Of a stretch of DNA of 64,000 bases, positions 7,230 through 16,398 are shown piece after piece. The stretch covers positions 1 to 64,000 of the forward strand of contig JAIOAU010000009.1 of assembly GCA_019873655.1 (NCBI GenBank), in the 5' to 3' direction. The position numbers and the translations under genes are program-made. Origin of the DNA: Chloroflexota bacterium. GTDB taxonomy: Bacteria; Chloroflexota; Anaerolineae; Anaerolineales; Villigracilaceae. Positions within the stretch are counted from its first letter, which is position 1. Every line of letters starts with the position of its first letter. A model generated the notes under the pieces. It made no database searches. It had not been told where the DNA came from and worked only from the letters and a program-made list of their open reading frames with translations.

Positions 7230-8435
7230 TTGGAGATTACGCTTTCCCCGCTGTCCCCCTCTGTCACCAAGACCTTCTACACCAGTTTGTTCGACCTCCA
7301 AGACGGAGAGCGAGTGCGCACTTGCCTGCAATGCGGCACGTGCAGCGGCATTTGTCCCTTTGGCTACATCATGAAATTCCCGCCGGGGAAAATCATCGGC
7401 GCGATCCGCGCCGAAATCTTCGACCACGTCCTGAAAACCGACTCGGTCTGGATGTGCGTCTCGTGCAACGCCTGCGCTTCTTTCTGCCCGTCGAACATCC
7501 CCATCACCCGCGTGCTCATGACCCGTACCAAGGAGGAGATGATTCTGGCAGGCAATGTGCCCAGCGAACTGCAGGCCGCCCTGGAAAACACCCAGCGTTA
7601 CGGCAACCCGCTAGGCGAGTCGCCGCGCAAACGCGCCGACTGGACCCTCGGCCTGCAGCCGGAGGTAAACATCCTCGGCAAAACGCGCCAACCGGTTGAC
7701 GTTCTTTGGTACGTTGGGGACTATGCCTCTTACCATTCCCGCATGCAACCGGCCACACGGGCGCTGGCCAAAATTTTGAACGCCTTGGGAGTCAATTTCG
7801 GGATTCTCGGGCCGGAAGAATACAGCGACGGCGATTCGCAGCGCCTGGCCGGCGAACGCGGCCTGTTCGAAATGATGGCGCAGAAGAACGGACAGGTATT
7901 CCGAAAGTACAAATTCAATCAGATCATCACCACCGACCCCCACGCCTACAACGCCCTGAAGAACGAATATCCGGCGCTGGGCGTCGAATATCCGGTGCAA
8001 CACTACACGCAATTCCTGTTCGAACGCATCGAACAAATCAAGCCCTTGCTGAAGAATGAAATCAAGGCCAAGGTCGCCTATCATGACCCCTGCTATCTGG
8101 GGCGAGTCAACGGCATTTTCGATGAACCTCGCGCTTTACTGAGCGCCATCCCCGGCGTCGAACTGGTGGAGATGTCGCACCAGCGCATCAACAGCCTGTG
8201 CTGCGGAGGCGGGGGCGGCGGTATGTGGCTGGATGGCTTCCAGTGGGAAAAGGCGCACACCCGCCTGTCGGAATGGCGCGTCCGCGAGGCGGTGGCAGTC
8301 AACACCCAAATCCTGGCGGTTGCCTGTCCTTATGAGCCGCCGCGCTTCGAGGACGCCACCAAGACCATCCAGGCCGCCAGTCAATTGAAAGTGCGAGAAA
8401 TCGCCGAACTCTTGGCCGAATCGATGGATCTCTAG
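7230..8435 (+). CDS. HdrD/GlpC-like soluble iron-sulfur protein, Etf-associated
   Basis: 401 aa from TTG 7230, which has AAGGAGG six bases upstream. Two ferredoxin-type [4Fe-4S] sites come first (CLQCGTCSGICP near residue 35, CVSCNACASFCP near 80). A CCG-domain region follows. The first CCG copy has lost its cysteines: WYVGDYAS where family members have GC, then YSDGD, then TTDPHAYN where CPHCFN is usual. The second keeps HDPCYLGR and LCCGGGG, but ends ACPYE, lacking the last Cys. No membrane segment. It is followed 11 bp later by etfB and is a soluble paralogue of the membrane protein at 10199. Probably passes electrons to or from EtfAB; partner unknown. Confidence 0.85.
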   Translation: MEITLSPLSPSVTKTFYTSLFDLQDGERVRTCLQCGTCSGICPFGYIMKFPPGKIIGAIRAEIFDHVLKTDSVWMCVSCNACASFCPSNIPITRVLMTRTKEEMILAGNVPSELQAALENTQRYGNPLGESPRKRADWTLGLQPEVNILGKTRQPVDVLWYVGDYASYHSRMQPATRALAKILNALGVNFGILGPEEYSDGDSQRLAGERGLFEMMAQKNGQVFRKYKFNQIITTDPHAYNALKNEYPALGVEYPVQHYTQFLFERIEQIKPLLKNEIKAKVAYHDPCYLGRVNGIFDEPRALLSAIPGVELVEMSHQRINSLCCGGGGGGMWLDGFQWEKAHTRLSEWRVREAVAVNTQILAVACPYEPPRFEDATKTIQAASQLKVREIAELLAESMDL

Positions 8436-8446
8436 GAGGAGAAACG

Positions 8447-9208
8447 ATGAAAATTGCTGTGCCCATCAAGTTTGTGCCCGATCTGGTCGAAGAATTGACC
8501 ATTGACCCATCGGGAACCGCTCTGGACACCACCTGGCTGCGCCTCATCATCAACGAACTCGACGACCACGCCGTCGAGCAAGCCATCTTATTGAAAGAAC
8601 GCTCTGGCGGAGAAGTAACGGTGCTCTCCGCCGAGGCCGACGGCGTGGACGATTTCCTCTTCACAGCCGCCGCCAAAGGCGCCGACCGCCTCATCAAACT
8701 GACAGGAGATTTCAGCGCCGCCGACAACCATGCCCTCGGACGCGCCTTCGCCGATGTGATCAAAGAACTGCAACCCGACCTGATCCTGACCGGCGTGCAG
8801 GCCCACAACGATCTGGACGGTTCCGTCGGCCCGCTGCTGGCGGAATACCTGGGACTTCCTTATGTAGGCTATGTGGCTGGCATTGCGCTCGATGGCAACA
8901 AAGTGGTCGCCCGCAAAGAGTACGCCGGCGGGTTGGTCGCCGAAGTAGAAGTCAAACTGCCCGCCGTTTTGGGCATCCAGGCTGCCGAACAACCGCCGCG
9001 CTACGTCGCCTACAGCAAGATTCGCCAGGTCATGGGAACGGCCAAAATCGAAGAGCGGCCCGTCAGCAATCTGGAAAGCAGCGGCGGCGTCGTGGTCGGC
9101 CGTCTGTTCCAGCCAGAAGTCGCCGAACGGGCAACCATGCTCGAGGGCAGCCCCGAAGATGTAGCCGACAAACTGGTCGGACTCTTCAAAGAATTGGGTA
9201 CGCTTTAA
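8447..9208 (+). CDS. etfB: Electron transfer flavoprotein subunit beta
   Basis: 253 aa, normal EtfB length. It starts MKIAVPIKFVPD and contains the nucleotide-binding segment in the form GVQAHNDLDGSVGPLLAE, where common EtfB has GKQAxDxDxxQVGPxLAE. With EtfA it forms a FAD/AMP (or two-FAD) heterodimer that carries electrons between acyl-CoA dehydrogenases or similar enzymes and an Fe-S acceptor. AGGAGGAG precedes the ATG. It sits between two Fe-S oxidoreductases of one family. Whether this Etf bifurcates cannot be settled from motifs alone. Confidence 0.92.
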   Translation: MKIAVPIKFVPDLVEELTIDPSGTALDTTWLRLIINELDDHAVEQAILLKERSGGEVTVLSAEADGVDDFLFTAAAKGADRLIKLTGDFSAADNHALGRAFADVIKELQPDLILTGVQAHNDLDGSVGPLLAEYLGLPYVGYVAGIALDGNKVVARKEYAGGLVAEVEVKLPAVLGIQAAEQPPRYVAYSKIRQVMGTAKIEERPVSNLESSGGVVVGRLFQPEVAERATMLEGSPEDVADKLVGLFKELGTL

Positions 9209-9220
9209 GCAGGAGGCGCT

Positions 9221-10177
9221 ATGAGTCAGGATATTTTCGTCGTCATCGAACATCTGCGCGGACAGGTTGCGGATGTTTCCTATGCCATGCTGGCCGGGGC
9301 GCGTCAGTTGTCTAAGGCCAGCGGCGGCGAGGTGGTCGCCGTCCTCCTTGGCCACAACGCCCAGGGACTGGCCAGCAATCTGGCGGCCGATCGCGTCCTC
9401 TACGTGGATCATCCCGCCCTGGCCGAATTCACCTCGGACGCCTACCAAATCGTACTGGCCGGCCTGATTCAGGAACACGCCCCGCGCGCCGTTCTGTTCG
9501 GCCATAGTTCGATCGGCATGGACTTGGCCAGCAGTCTCTCGGCCAGACTGGGAATCCCGGTTGTCAACTCCTGCCGCACCTTCACCGACGACGGCAAGTT
9601 CGTCAGCCAGATTTGCGGCGGCAAAATCATGGCCGAGGGCAACCTCCCCTCCCCCGCCCTGGCAACCATGATCCCCGGCGGCTACAAAGCCGAAGAGGGA
9701 CAAAGCGCCCAGACGCCTCCGCTGACGGCGGTCTCTGCCCCCGCCCTGGACAATCTGCGCGTCGCCGTCAAGCAATACATCGAACCAGACACCTCCGATG
9801 TGGACATCAGCAAAGAAAAAATGCTGGTTTCGATCGGGCGCGGCATCCAAAACAAAGACAACATCGAACTGGCCAATGAACTGGCGGATGCCCTCGGCTG
9901 TGCAGTCAGCGCCTCCCGGCCGGTGGTGGACCAGGGCTGGCTGCCAACCACCCGCCTGGTTGGGAAGTCCGGCAAGCATGTCAAGCCCAAAATCTATCTG
10001 GCGCTGGGCATCAGCGGCGCGCCCGAACACGTCGAAGGCATGGGCGAGAGCGAGGTCATCGTCGCCGTCAATACCGACCCCAACGCTCCCATCTTCAACA
10101 TCGCCAAGTACGGCACCACGATCGACATGTTCGACCTGCTCCCCGTGTTGATCGAAAAGGTCAAGCAAGCCAAATAA
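9221..10177 (+). CDS. etfA: Electron transfer flavoprotein subunit alpha
   Basis: 318 aa, typical for EtfA. The C-terminal FAD domain is clear: VGKSGKHVKPKIYLALGISG (about residue 247), HVEGM, then VNTDPNAPIF and a closing LLPVLIEKV. The N-terminal domain is more divergent. AGGAGG precedes ATG 9221, 12 bp after etfB. Together with EtfB and the membrane protein at 10199 it should link flavoprotein dehydrogenases to the quinone pool. Confidence 0.93.
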   Translation: MSQDIFVVIEHLRGQVADVSYAMLAGARQLSKASGGEVVAVLLGHNAQGLASNLAADRVLYVDHPALAEFTSDAYQIVLAGLIQEHAPRAVLFGHSSIGMDLASSLSARLGIPVVNSCRTFTDDGKFVSQICGGKIMAEGNLPSPALATMIPGGYKAEEGQSAQTPPLTAVSAPALDNLRVAVKQYIEPDTSDVDISKEKMLVSIGRGIQNKDNIELANELADALGCAVSASRPVVDQGWLPTTRLVGKSGKHVKPKIYLALGISGAPEHVEGMGESEVIVAVNTDPNAPIFNIAKYGTTIDMFDLLPVLIEKVKQAK

Positions 10178-10198
10178 CTTCACAGGAGCGCGTGGGAT

Positions 10199-12181
10199 AT
10201 GCCTATCCGAGAGACCTTCTGGAACATCCCGCACTGGGCAGAAATTGCCCAGTATATTGCGGCTTTAGTCACGGCGATCATTTTCATTGCCGGTATTACC
10301 CGCCGCGTTTTGCGCTGGCGCAAAGGCCGGCCCGAAAAACGCTCCGGCCATTTTTGGAAACGGATCGGCGCTCTCATCACGCAAGTCTTCGGCCAGCAGC
10401 GCACCCTGGATGAAAAATTCCCCGGCATCATGCACTTCTCGATCTTCTGGGGAATGCTGGTGCTGGCGGCCGGCACAGCCCTGGCGACCATCGACTGGGA
10501 CGTCACGCACCTGTTCTTTGGATTTCAAATTCTGAAAGGCGGCGTTTACATTGCCTTCGAACTGATGCTCGACGTCCTCGGCCTGCTGGTCGTCCTGGGC
10601 CTGGGCATGGCCATCTACCGTCGCTACATCGCCCGGCCAGCGCGGCTGCAAAACTTCCCGGTGAAGAAACTGGCCGGCGACGACACCTACGTCCTGGTCA
10701 TGCTGGCCTTCATCACGCTCAGCGGCTACCTGACGGAGGGCCTGCGCCTGGCCGTCACCCAGCCGGATTGGGCCCCCTGGTCGCCGGTCGGAAACGCCAT
10801 CGCAGCCCTCTTCCTCTCTCTCGGCGATCCCACCAACCAGACCCTGCACCTGATCATTTGGGGCATGCACATCGCCACCGCCTTTGGCGTGTTGATCAGC
10901 CTGCCCTTTACCAAACTGTTCCACATCTTCTCGGTGCCGCTCAACATCTACTTCCGCTCGCTGGAGCCGGCCGGCGCGCTGCGGGCGGCCAACATGGACG
11001 GCGGCATGGGCGTCAAAGAGTGGACGCAGTTTACCTGGAAGCAACTGCTGGACTTCGAGTCCTGCACGCGTTGCGGCCGCTGCCAGGACGTTTGTCCGGC
11101 CTACGCCAGCGCCCAGGTCCTCTCGCCGCGCAACATGATGGTCAAACTGGACGATCATCTGTGGGAGAAAAAACCGCGCGCCCTGCACGGCGAGGTCGTC
11201 TCGGTAGACGAACTGTGGGCCTGCACCACCTGCCGCGCCTGCGTTCAGGTCTGCCCGGCCTTCATCGACCACGTCACCACCTTCGTTGACCTGCGCCGCC
11301 ATCTGGTCGATCAAGGAAAAATGGACCAGATGCTCCAGGACGCCCTCAGCAACCTGGGCCGTTATGGCAATTCCTTCGGCCAGTCGGACCGCATGCGCGC
11401 CAAGTGGACGATGGGCTTGCAACCGCCGGTCAAAGACGCCCGCCGAGAGCAAGTCGAATACCTGTGGTTTGTAGGCGATTACGCCTCCTACAACGCCACG
11501 CTGACCGACGTCACCCGCAAGACCGCCGAAGTCTTCCACAAACTGGGGTTGAATTTTGGCATCCTCTACGAGAGCGAACGTAACTCCGGCAACGACGTGC
11601 GGCGGGTAGGCGAGGAGGGCCTGTTCGAGATGCTGGTCGACAAGAACAGCCAGGTGTTGAGCAAATGCAAATTCCAGGCGATCGTGACCACCGACCCGCA
11701 TTCGTACAACACGCTGAAGAACGAGTACCCCGCCAATGGCAACGGCCGCTATCCGGTGTTGCACTACAGCGAATTGCTCGATCAACTGATCGCCGCCGGG
11801 AAACTCAAATTCAGCAAAAAACTGGGCTACAAAGTCACCTACCACGACCCCTGCTACCTGGGACGCTACAACGGCGTCTACGACGCCCCGCGGCGGGTGA
11901 TCGAAGCAACCGGCTGCGAGTTGGTCGAGATGCCCCGCCATCGTGAGCGCGGTTTCTGCTGCGGCGCAGGCGGCGGGAGAATTTGGATGGAAGAAAAAGA
12001 GGTCAAAGAAAGGCCCAGCGAATCCCGCATCCGCGAGGCGGTCGCGCTGGAGGGCGTACAGACCTTCATCGTCGCCTGCCCCAAAGATTTGACCATGTTC
12101 CGAGACGCGGTCAAAACGACCGGCAACGAACAACGGCTGGAGGTCAAGGACCTGATCGATTTGGTGGCAGAGGCCCTCTAG
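10199..12181 (+). CDS. EtfD-like membrane iron-sulfur oxidoreductase (NarI-like domain fused to Fe-S domains)
   Basis: 660 aa. The N-terminal ~260 residues hold about five membrane helices of the NarI/cytochrome-b type with candidate haem histidines (IMHFSIFWG, LHLIIWGMH, KLFHIF). Two ferredoxin sites follow (CTRCGRCQDVCP near 285, CTTCRACVQVCP near 345), then the CCG region. As in the protein at 7230, the first CCG motif is stripped of cysteine (FVGDYAS, RNSGND, TTDPHSYN). The second keeps HDPCYLGR and FCCGAGGG but ends ACPKD. EtfD-type proteins pass Etf electrons to menaquinone. Follows etfA by 21 bp. Confidence 0.87.
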   Translation: MPIRETFWNIPHWAEIAQYIAALVTAIIFIAGITRRVLRWRKGRPEKRSGHFWKRIGALITQVFGQQRTLDEKFPGIMHFSIFWGMLVLAAGTALATIDWDVTHLFFGFQILKGGVYIAFELMLDVLGLLVVLGLGMAIYRRYIARPARLQNFPVKKLAGDDTYVLVMLAFITLSGYLTEGLRLAVTQPDWAPWSPVGNAIAALFLSLGDPTNQTLHLIIWGMHIATAFGVLISLPFTKLFHIFSVPLNIYFRSLEPAGALRAANMDGGMGVKEWTQFTWKQLLDFESCTRCGRCQDVCPAYASAQVLSPRNMMVKLDDHLWEKKPRALHGEVVSVDELWACTTCRACVQVCPAFIDHVTTFVDLRRHLVDQGKMDQMLQDALSNLGRYGNSFGQSDRMRAKWTMGLQPPVKDARREQVEYLWFVGDYASYNATLTDVTRKTAEVFHKLGLNFGILYESERNSGNDVRRVGEEGLFEMLVDKNSQVLSKCKFQAIVTTDPHSYNTLKNEYPANGNGRYPVLHYSELLDQLIAAGKLKFSKKLGYKVTYHDPCYLGRYNGVYDAPRRVIEATGCELVEMPRHRERGFCCGAGGGRIWMEEKEVKERPSESRIREAVALEGVQTFIVACPKDLTMFRDAVKTTGNEQRLEVKDLIDLVAEAL

Positions 12182-12220
12182 TCTGCCCGGCTGGCGGTTC
12201 TGTACCGCTATCAGAAAACC

Positions 12221-14218
12221 ATGAATGGGTTGAAAGGGATCGCCAAGAGATTGAATTTTCTGAATGGGCGTTTTGTTCGACTGCCCATTGCCGCCAGACT
12301 GACCCTAAGTTTTCTCTCGGTCATCCTGCTCAGCAGCCTCATTTTCACTCTGGTCGGCACTCAGATCATTACCAACCTCATCAAGACAGAAGCCGAGGAG
12401 CGCGTCCGTAACGACCTGAACGCGGCTCGCCTGATCTACCTCGATGCGCTCCAAAATGTGCGCGACGCGGCCGAATTCACGGCGGTCCGAAATATCACCC
12501 GGCAAATGATCGGCGGCCGTTATCTGCGCACTTACGTCGACGAGATGATTTGGTTCAAGGTGAGCGAAGGCCTGGACATTCTGACGATCACAGACAGCAA
12601 TGGCATTGTTGTCTTTCGGACGAATGATCCCAACCGGGTGGGCGACGACCAAAGCCATCTCGAACTGGTCGCCGCCGTCATGCGAAGAAGAACACCCGTC
12701 GCGGCGACGGTGATTCTCTCGGCCGATGACCTGCGCGCCGAATCGGAACTCTTGGCCGAACGCGCTTACTTTCGGTTCGTTGACACGCCCATGGCCCGAC
12801 CACGCCCCGAAACCGAAGAGACAGCCGGGATGGTGCTGATGGCCGCCGCGCCCGTCTTCGACGAAGAAGGCAATTTCATCGGCGTCGTGTACACGGGCAA
12901 ACTGCTGAACCGGAATTACGAAATCGTCGACGAAATCAAGCAGACCGTCTTTCAAGGCGTTGTCTACGAAGGCAAAGACATCGGAACCTCGACCATTTTC
13001 CAGGACGACGTGCGAATTTCGACCAACGTCTACAACGAAGACGGCTCGCGGGCGATCGGTACGCGCATCGCCGAAGAGGTATACAATCGAGTCGTCGTTG
13101 AAGGTCAGCCCTGGCTGGGGCGCGCTTATGTCGTCAACAACTGGTACATTTCCGCCTACGAACCCATTTACGGATTCGATGGCAGCATCAAAGGAATTCT
13201 GTACGTTGGCATTCTAGAACAGAAATACCTGGACATTAAAAACCGAGCCATTCTGATCTTCATGGGCATCACGCTGACGGGTGTCCTGGTCTCTATATTC
13301 ATCACCGTCCTGATCTCGCGCCGAATCTCCCAGTCGGTCAATGTCTTGGTCAACGCCTCGCAAAAACTGGCTGGCGGCAACCTGAACGTGAGAGTCGAGA
13401 AAATCTCCAATGATGAATTCGGCGAACTGGCAGAGACCTTCAACTACATGGCCCAGGCGCTACGCGAGCGCGACGAACGATTGAAAGAATATGCCAAAAG
13501 AAAAATCATGGAGTCGGAGCGCCTGGCCTTGATCGGCCAACTGGCTGCCAACGTGGCCCACGACCTGAACAATCCTCTGCAGGGAATTGTCACCTACTCC
13601 TATCTGCTTCTGGAAAGCGAGACCTGCCGGCCGGAAGAGAGAGAAAACGTGCAGAAGATCGTCACCCAGGCCAACCGCTGCCGGGACATCATCCGCGGCT
13701 TGCTCGATTTCTCCCGCCAGAAAAAGCCGGACAAGACCTTGTGCGACGTTAACAGCCTGCTTACCTCGTGCGTCTCGCTGGTCGAACGACAGGCCTTGTT
13801 TCACAACATCAAGGTCAACATGGATTTGGAAGAAAACCTGCCGCGGGTCGTGCTGGACCCGTCCCAAATGGAACGGGTTTTCTTGAATCTCATCATCAAC
13901 GCCGCCGAGGCTATGGACGGCAACGGACAACTCTTCCTGTCGACTCGTCACAACCGCGAGGGCAATTGCGTCGAAATCAAAGTCCAGGATACCGGCCACG
14001 GCATCAGCGAAGAAAACCTGGAAAAGATTTTCGATCCGTTCTTTACCACCAAAGAGACCGGCCACGGCGTTGGCCTAGGACTGGCAATCAGTTTTGGTAT
14101 CATCAAGGAACACAACGGCAACATAACCGTGGAAAGCGCCCCCGGCGAGGGCGCCACATTTACCGTCAGCCTTCCACTGACGATGGAAACGATTGGTCCT
14201 GAAAAACATGGAGAATAG
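12221..14218 (+). CDS. Membrane sensor histidine kinase with Cache domain
   Basis: 665 aa. One membrane helix at about 26-48, a large extracytoplasmic double-Cache-type sensor region (about 50-335, including ILTITDSNGIVVFRTND and a late WYISAYEP segment), a second helix (about 342-366), HAMP, then HisKA with VAHDLNNPLQG (His near residue 447) and an HATPase (NLIINAAEAM, DTGHGISEENL, GVGLGLAISFGII). It probably senses a small ligand outside the membrane. It overlaps the hybrid gene and lies between the etf and hdr genes, so it is likely co-transcribed and may control their products. Confidence 0.92.
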   Translation: MNGLKGIAKRLNFLNGRFVRLPIAARLTLSFLSVILLSSLIFTLVGTQIITNLIKTEAEERVRNDLNAARLIYLDALQNVRDAAEFTAVRNITRQMIGGRYLRTYVDEMIWFKVSEGLDILTITDSNGIVVFRTNDPNRVGDDQSHLELVAAVMRRRTPVAATVILSADDLRAESELLAERAYFRFVDTPMARPRPETEETAGMVLMAAAPVFDEEGNFIGVVYTGKLLNRNYEIVDEIKQTVFQGVVYEGKDIGTSTIFQDDVRISTNVYNEDGSRAIGTRIAEEVYNRVVVEGQPWLGRAYVVNNWYISAYEPIYGFDGSIKGILYVGILEQKYLDIKNRAILIFMGITLTGVLVSIFITVLISRRISQSVNVLVNASQKLAGGNLNVRVEKISNDEFGELAETFNYMAQALRERDERLKEYAKRKIMESERLALIGQLAANVAHDLNNPLQGIVTYSYLLLESETCRPEERENVQKIVTQANRCRDIIRGLLDFSRQKKPDKTLCDVNSLLTSCVSLVERQALFHNIKVNMDLEENLPRVVLDPSQMERVFLNLIINAAEAMDGNGQLFLSTRHNREGNCVEIKVQDTGHGISEENLEKIFDPFFTTKETGHGVGLGLAISFGIIKEHNGNITVESAPGEGATFTVSLPLTMETIGPEKHGE

Positions 14219-15305
14219 AGACAAGATTCTGATCATCGATGACGAAGAAGTCGTGCTGGATTCGTGCGCCCAGATCCTCAAGGGAACGCCGTATCAGTTG
14301 GCGACGGCAAGAGACGGTACGAGCGGGTTGGCGCTCCTGCAAGAGTTCCACCCAGACCTGGTATTTGTCGATCTGAAAATGCCCGGAATCTCCGGCTTCG
14401 AGGTCCTCGAAAAAATCGGCGAAATCGACCCCACCATCGTCATCGTTGTCATCACCGGTTTTGCCACGGTCAGCTCGGCTGTTGAGGCGATGAAGAAAGG
14501 GGCCTACGACTTCCTGCCCAAACCGTTCACGCCGGACGAATTTCGGCTGATCGCCCGCCGCGGAATCGAACGCCGCAAACTGATGCTGGAAGCCATCGCC
14601 CTGCGAAAAGAACGCGACCTGCTGCGCGAACAATTCGCCTCCATCGTCTCTCACGAACTGAAAGCGCCCCTCAGCGCGATCCAGCAGAACATCTTCGCCT
14701 TGGAATTCGAACTCGACAAGGCGCTAACGCCGGAGCAAAAGGAAAAGTTCGGGCGCATCAAGACCCGCATAGACGATTTGCTCAAGATGATCAATTCCTG
14801 GCTGCGGGTCATCGCCGTGGACATCAACCGCCTCAAAGAGAGTTTTGCGCCGCTCTCGATTGCCGACCCGATTGCCATCGCCATCGAACATCTGGCGACG
14901 CTGGCGGCCCGCAAGAACATCGAGGTCGTATCGGAAATCAGCCCGGACCTGCCCCCCATCGCCGGCGACAAGGTCAGCCTCACAGAAGTGTTCGTCAACA
15001 TCATCGGCAACGCCCTCAAATATTCGCCAGATGGGACCAAAGTTCACGTCCGGGCCAGGCAAGATGGAGAAAACATTACCGTCTCGGTGGCAGACGCCGG
15101 CATCGGCATCGCCCCAGAAGACTTGCCTCATATCTTCGACGGTTTCTATCGCGGTAAGAGCGGGCAGTCCGCTGCAACCGGACACGGAATCGGCCTGGCG
15201 GTTGCCCGTCAGATCGTCGAGGCGCACAACGGCTCGATTGCTGTAGAAAGCGAGTTGGGCAAAGGGACGACGTTTTCGGTCAACCTGCCCATTCATAAAC
15301 CATAA
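14208..15305 (+). CDS. Receiver-histidine kinase hybrid, soluble
   Basis: 365 aa from ATG 14208, overlapping the preceding kinase by 11 bp. An N-terminal receiver domain (about 1-120) has LIIDDEE acidic residues, phospho-Asp in FVDLKMPG, Thr in VITG and Lys in LPKPF. A HisKA follows with IVSHELKAPLSA (His near 148), then HATPase (NIIGNALKYSP, DAGIGIAPEDL, GIGLAVARQIV). No membrane segment and no DNA-binding domain. It probably takes phosphate from the upstream kinase and tunes its own kinase activity. Confidence 0.9.
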   Translation: MENRDKILIIDDEEVVLDSCAQILKGTPYQLATARDGTSGLALLQEFHPDLVFVDLKMPGISGFEVLEKIGEIDPTIVIVVITGFATVSSAVEAMKKGAYDFLPKPFTPDEFRLIARRGIERRKLMLEAIALRKERDLLREQFASIVSHELKAPLSAIQQNIFALEFELDKALTPEQKEKFGRIKTRIDDLLKMINSWLRVIAVDINRLKESFAPLSIADPIAIAIEHLATLAARKNIEVVSEISPDLPPIAGDKVSLTEVFVNIIGNALKYSPDGTKVHVRARQDGENITVSVADAGIGIAPEDLPHIFDGFYRGKSGQSAATGHGIGLAVARQIVEAHNGSIAVESELGKGTTFSVNLPIHKP

Positions 15306-15348
15306 TCTATTCAGGAGACTCACCTTTCAACCCGACTGGAGGTAAACC

Positions 15349-15762
15349 ATGACCAAAAAGCTACTCATCATTGACGACGATCCGGACTTCGTTTCGGGGA
15401 TCAAAGCCATCCTCGACACCGGCGGCTATGAAGTCGATGTCGCCTACAACCCCAAAGATGGCCTGCGCGCCTTGCAAGCCAAGAAATACGACTTGCTGCT
15501 GCTCGACATCATGATGGGACGCGGCGCCGAAGGCATCATGATCGCCCGCAAAATGCGCAAAGACGCCAAACTGCGCGAGATACCGGTGCTCATCATCACC
15601 GGCATGCGCGAACAAATTGCTTTCCTGTTCCCCGGCGAACCCGTCCACCCGCGCTTCGTCGACGTAGACGAAATGGTCGAGAAGCCGGTCGAACCCAAAC
15701 TGCTGCTGGACAAGGTACAAAACCTGATCCAGGCGGCCGAAGCCAAGAAAGCCGCGAAATAA
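15349..15762 (+). CDS. Stand-alone response regulator receiver
   Basis: 137 aa, receiver domain only. Acidic cluster IIDDDPD, phospho-acceptor Asp in LLLDIMMG, Thr in IITGM and Lys in VEKPVEP are all present. There is an unusual 25-residue insertion-like segment between the Thr and the Lys strands (around FLFPGEPVHPRF). There is no output domain, so it should act by protein contact or as a phosphate shuttle. The gene is preceded by GGAGGTAAACC. It sits 72 bp before hdrC, which makes the Hdr/hydrogenase proteins possible targets; that is inference. Confidence 0.88.
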   Translation: MTKKLLIIDDDPDFVSGIKAILDTGGYEVDVAYNPKDGLRALQAKKYDLLLLDIMMGRGAEGIMIARKMRKDAKLREIPVLIITGMREQIAFLFPGEPVHPRFVDVDEMVEKPVEPKLLLDKVQNLIQAAEAKKAAK

Positions 15763-15834
15763 GATGATCTCCTGAGCGCCAAAGCAGACCGTCTGTTTCT
15801 CGGTCCTGCTGGCAATCATGAGAGGCTTAACACT

Positions 15835-16398
15835 ATGAGCGAAACCATTTCATTCCGTCAAGAGGTCGCTAATCTCTTGTACGCTTCCGAAGGAGAACCG
15901 CTCAATACCTGTATTCAGTGCGGAACCTGCTCGGGAACCTGCCCCGTGGCGCCTTACATGGATTACACGCCGCGACAAATCATCGCCATGATCAATCAGG
16001 GCATGAAAGAACAGGTTCTGGAGAGCAACACCTTCTGGTACTGCGCTTCCTGCTACCACTGCACCGTGCGTTGTCCTCAAGACATCAATATCACCGACTT
16101 GATGTATGCGCTGAAGCGCTATTCGATCTGGAAGGGACAACACAAAGAGGGCCTGATTGGGCCAACCTTCTCGGAAGCGTTCGTGAAAATGATCGTGCGC
16201 ACCGGACGTTCCTTCGAGCCTGTGCTGGCTCCCTCTTACATCTTTAGTTTTGGGATGCGCGAATTGTTGCTCGAAGTCCAAGGGGCCACCGAACTCCTGC
16301 TAAAAGGCCGGTTGCCTCTCCTGCCGTCGCGCATCAAGCGCCTGGATAATTTCAAGCGCATGCTTGGGCGCATCATCCCGATGGGAGGTCTCGAATGA
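15835..16398 (+). CDS. hdrC: Heterodisulfide reductase-like subunit C
   Basis: 187 aa with two [4Fe-4S] ferredoxin motifs, CIQCGTCSGTCP (near residue 24) and CASCYHCTVRCP (near 66), and the usual helical tail. HdrC wires electrons from HdrA to the HdrB catalytic centre. Its stop overlaps the hdrB start (ATGA), showing translational coupling. The natural substrate in bacteria without CoM/CoB is unknown, so the Hdr name reflects family and not reaction. Confidence 0.93.
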   Translation: MSETISFRQEVANLLYASEGEPLNTCIQCGTCSGTCPVAPYMDYTPRQIIAMINQGMKEQVLESNTFWYCASCYHCTVRCPQDINITDLMYALKRYSIWKGQHKEGLIGPTFSEAFVKMIVRTGRSFEPVLAPSYIFSFGMRELLLEVQGATELLLKGRLPLLPSRIKRLDNFKRMLGRIIPMGGLE

